NCBI GenBank assembly: GCA_030462125.1
Contig: JAKDZT010000004.1
Location: 1-39,251 of the forward strand
Reading direction: 5' to 3'
Source: Tetragenococcus sp.
GTDB taxonomy: Bacteria; Bacillota; Bacilli; Lactobacillales; Enterococcaceae
Length of the DNA stretch: 39,251 bases
The notes under the pieces are model-generated. The model had not been told where the DNA came from. It saw nothing but the letters and a program-made list of their open reading frames with translations, and did no database searches. Positions 37,609-39,251 of this stretch are shown here, in pieces; the stretch's first letter is position 1, and each line of letters starts with the position of its first letter. The translations under genes were made by a program, and so were the position numbers.

Positions 37609-39251
37609 TTATCGTTTCACAGTGGTGTCTTTCTCTTCTTTTTTTGCAGGTGCTAGCTCTTCCACAACGGTTTGAGCTACATTTTTAGGGATGCCTGCTT
37701 CTTGTATTTCTTCCACTGTGGCTTGTTGGATTCCCTTTAGTGACTTGAATTTTTTTAACAGTTTCTTTTTTCGTTTTGGACCTAGTCCGGTAATGCCATC
37801 TAATTTCGAAGAAAAGCTATTCTTGCTGCGTAGTTGGCGATGGAAAGTAATTGCAAAACGATGGACTTCATCTTGAATGCGTTGCAACAAGAAAAATTCT
37901 GTTGAACTACGTTCTAAAGGCACTGGCTGCAGATCTTCGCCAAATAACAATTCACTTGTTTTGTGTTTGTCATCTTTGGCTAACCCGGCAATTGGAATAT
38001 CGATACCTAGTTGGTTTTCTAATACATCTTTTGCTACATCCACTTGGCCTTTACCTCCATCGATTAAAATCAAATCAGGTAGCGTGCTTTCTTCTTTTAA
38101 CAAACGGGAATAGCGACGATAAATCACTTCACGCATGGAGGCATAATCATCTGGGCCATCGACCGTTTTGATTTTATATTTACGATAATCTTTTTTGGAA
38201 GGTTTACCATCAATAAAAACAACCATCGCAGAAACAGGATTCGTTCCCATGGTATTTGAATTATCAAAAGCTTCGATACGAACAGGAGTAGGAACATTTA
38301 ATGCTTGGCCCAGTTTTTCGACAGCACCTACTGTTCGTTCTTGAGCCTTTTCAATCAAATCAAATTTTTCCTTCAGACTGACACGCGCATTTTTATTTGC
38401 CAGTTCGACTAAACGTTTTTTTTGTCCCCGTTGAGGCTGTAAGACTTTGGTATCTAATAAGGCTTCAACAGAATTTTTATCGATGTTATCGGGAATTAAT
38501 ACTTCTTTTGGAATAAAATGCTCATTTTTTTGATAAAATTGTCCGACATAGGTCAAGAAATCATCGGTTTCTTCCTTATAAAAAGGGAAAATAGAGGCAT
38601 CACGTTGAATCATTCTACCTTGGCGAATAAAGAATGCTTGTACACACATCCAGCCTTTATCCACTGTGTAACCGAAAACGTCTTTATCTTTCAAATCAGT
38701 AGAAGTCATTTTTTGTTGCGTCATAATGGTATCAATGGAATGGATTTGATCACGTAATTCAGCTGCTTTTTCAAATTCCATATGGTTAGCAGCTTCCTCC
38801 ATTTGAACTTGTAAAGCTTGTTGGACATCTCTATAGCCGCCGTTAAAAAAATGTTTGATTTCTTTAACAATCTTCGTATAGACAGCCGGGTCCACATTAA
38901 AAGCGTAGGGACACAAACACTGACCTAAATGATAATACAAACAAGGCGTTTTTTGATGCGGTCCACATTTGCGTAAAGGAAAAATACGATCTAAAATTCT
39001 TTTTGTTTCATTGGCAGCACCAATATCTGGATAAGGCCCAAAATATTCTGCGCCGTCTTTTAAAACTTTACGTGTGATCAATAGTCGCGGGTATTTTTCG
39101 TTCGTAATTTTAATGAAAGGATAAGTTTTATCATCTTTCAACATAATGTTATATCGTGGCAGATTTTCTTTAATAAGGTTATTTTCCAATAATAAAGCTT
39201 CAATGTTTGATTCAGTAACGATGTATTCAAAATCTGCAATTTCACTAACTA
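37609..39251 (-). CDS. uvrC: Excinuclease ABC subunit C UvrC (5' end outside window)
   Basis: [30 protein letters not shown] domain, [28 protein letters not shown], HhH C-terminus; frame stays open to the window edge ([27 protein letters not shown]). Confidence 0.96.
   Translation of the reverse strand, partial: VSEIADFEYIVTESNIEALLLENNLIKENLPRYNIMLKDDKTYPFIKITNEKYPRLLITRKVLKDGAEYFGPYPDIGAANETKRILDRIFPLRKCGPHQKTPCLYYHLGQCLCPYAFNVDPAVYTKIVKEIKHFFNGGYRDVQQALQVQMEEAANHMEFEKAAELRDQIHSIDTIMTQQKMTSTDLKDKDVFGYTVDKGWMCVQAFFIRQGRMIQRDASIFPFYKEETDDFLTYVGQFYQKNEHFIPKEVLIPDNIDKNSVEALLDTKVLQPQRGQKKRLVELANKNARVSLKEKFDLIEKAQERTVGAVEKLGQALNVPTPVRIEAFDNSNTMGTNPVSAMVVFIDGKPSKKDYRKYKIKTVDGPDDYASMREVIYRRYSRLLKEESTLPDLILIDGGKGQVDVAKDVLENQLGIDIPIAGLAKDDKHKTSELLFGEDLQPVPLERSSTEFFLLQRIQDEVHRFAITFHRQLRSKNSFSSKLDGITGLGPKRKKKLLKKFKSLKGIQQATVEEIQEAGIPKNVAQTVVEELAPAKKEEKDTTVKR

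Overview
Low-GC Firmicute chromosomal window. Gene content and synteny (mevalonate operon, queA/tgt/yajC, infC-rpmI-rplT, hisS-aspS behind a T-box, comGA-GG, ackA, pepV, pepA, ytpR, htrA-rlmH, uvrC) suggest Enterococcaceae, possibly Tetragenococcus or Enterococcus; this is inferred from family content, not from a search. Nearly all the DNA is ordinary housekeeping coding sequence. I see no CRISPR array, tRNA/rRNA, transposase, prophage, or obvious defence or biosynthetic system. The unusual material is intergenic: (1) two ~120-bp copies of a structured, TIR-bounded element just upstream of the competence pilus operon comG; (2) a pair of perfect but interleaved (pseudoknot-order) inverted repeats upstream of a thioredoxin-like gene; (3) a DnaA-box cluster between htrA and rlmH; (4) a 41-bp tandem repeat with internal dyads between a PepSY gene and pepA; (5) nested inverted repeats between queA and a DUF975 gene; (6) a hisS-aspS T-box whose specifier reads as Asp (GAC); (7) an infC start that is probably a rare AUA codon; (8) a 55-codon ORF below the ORF-track cutoff; and (9) terminators built from coding sequence. 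No claim was checked by computation; all pairings and identities were read by eye.
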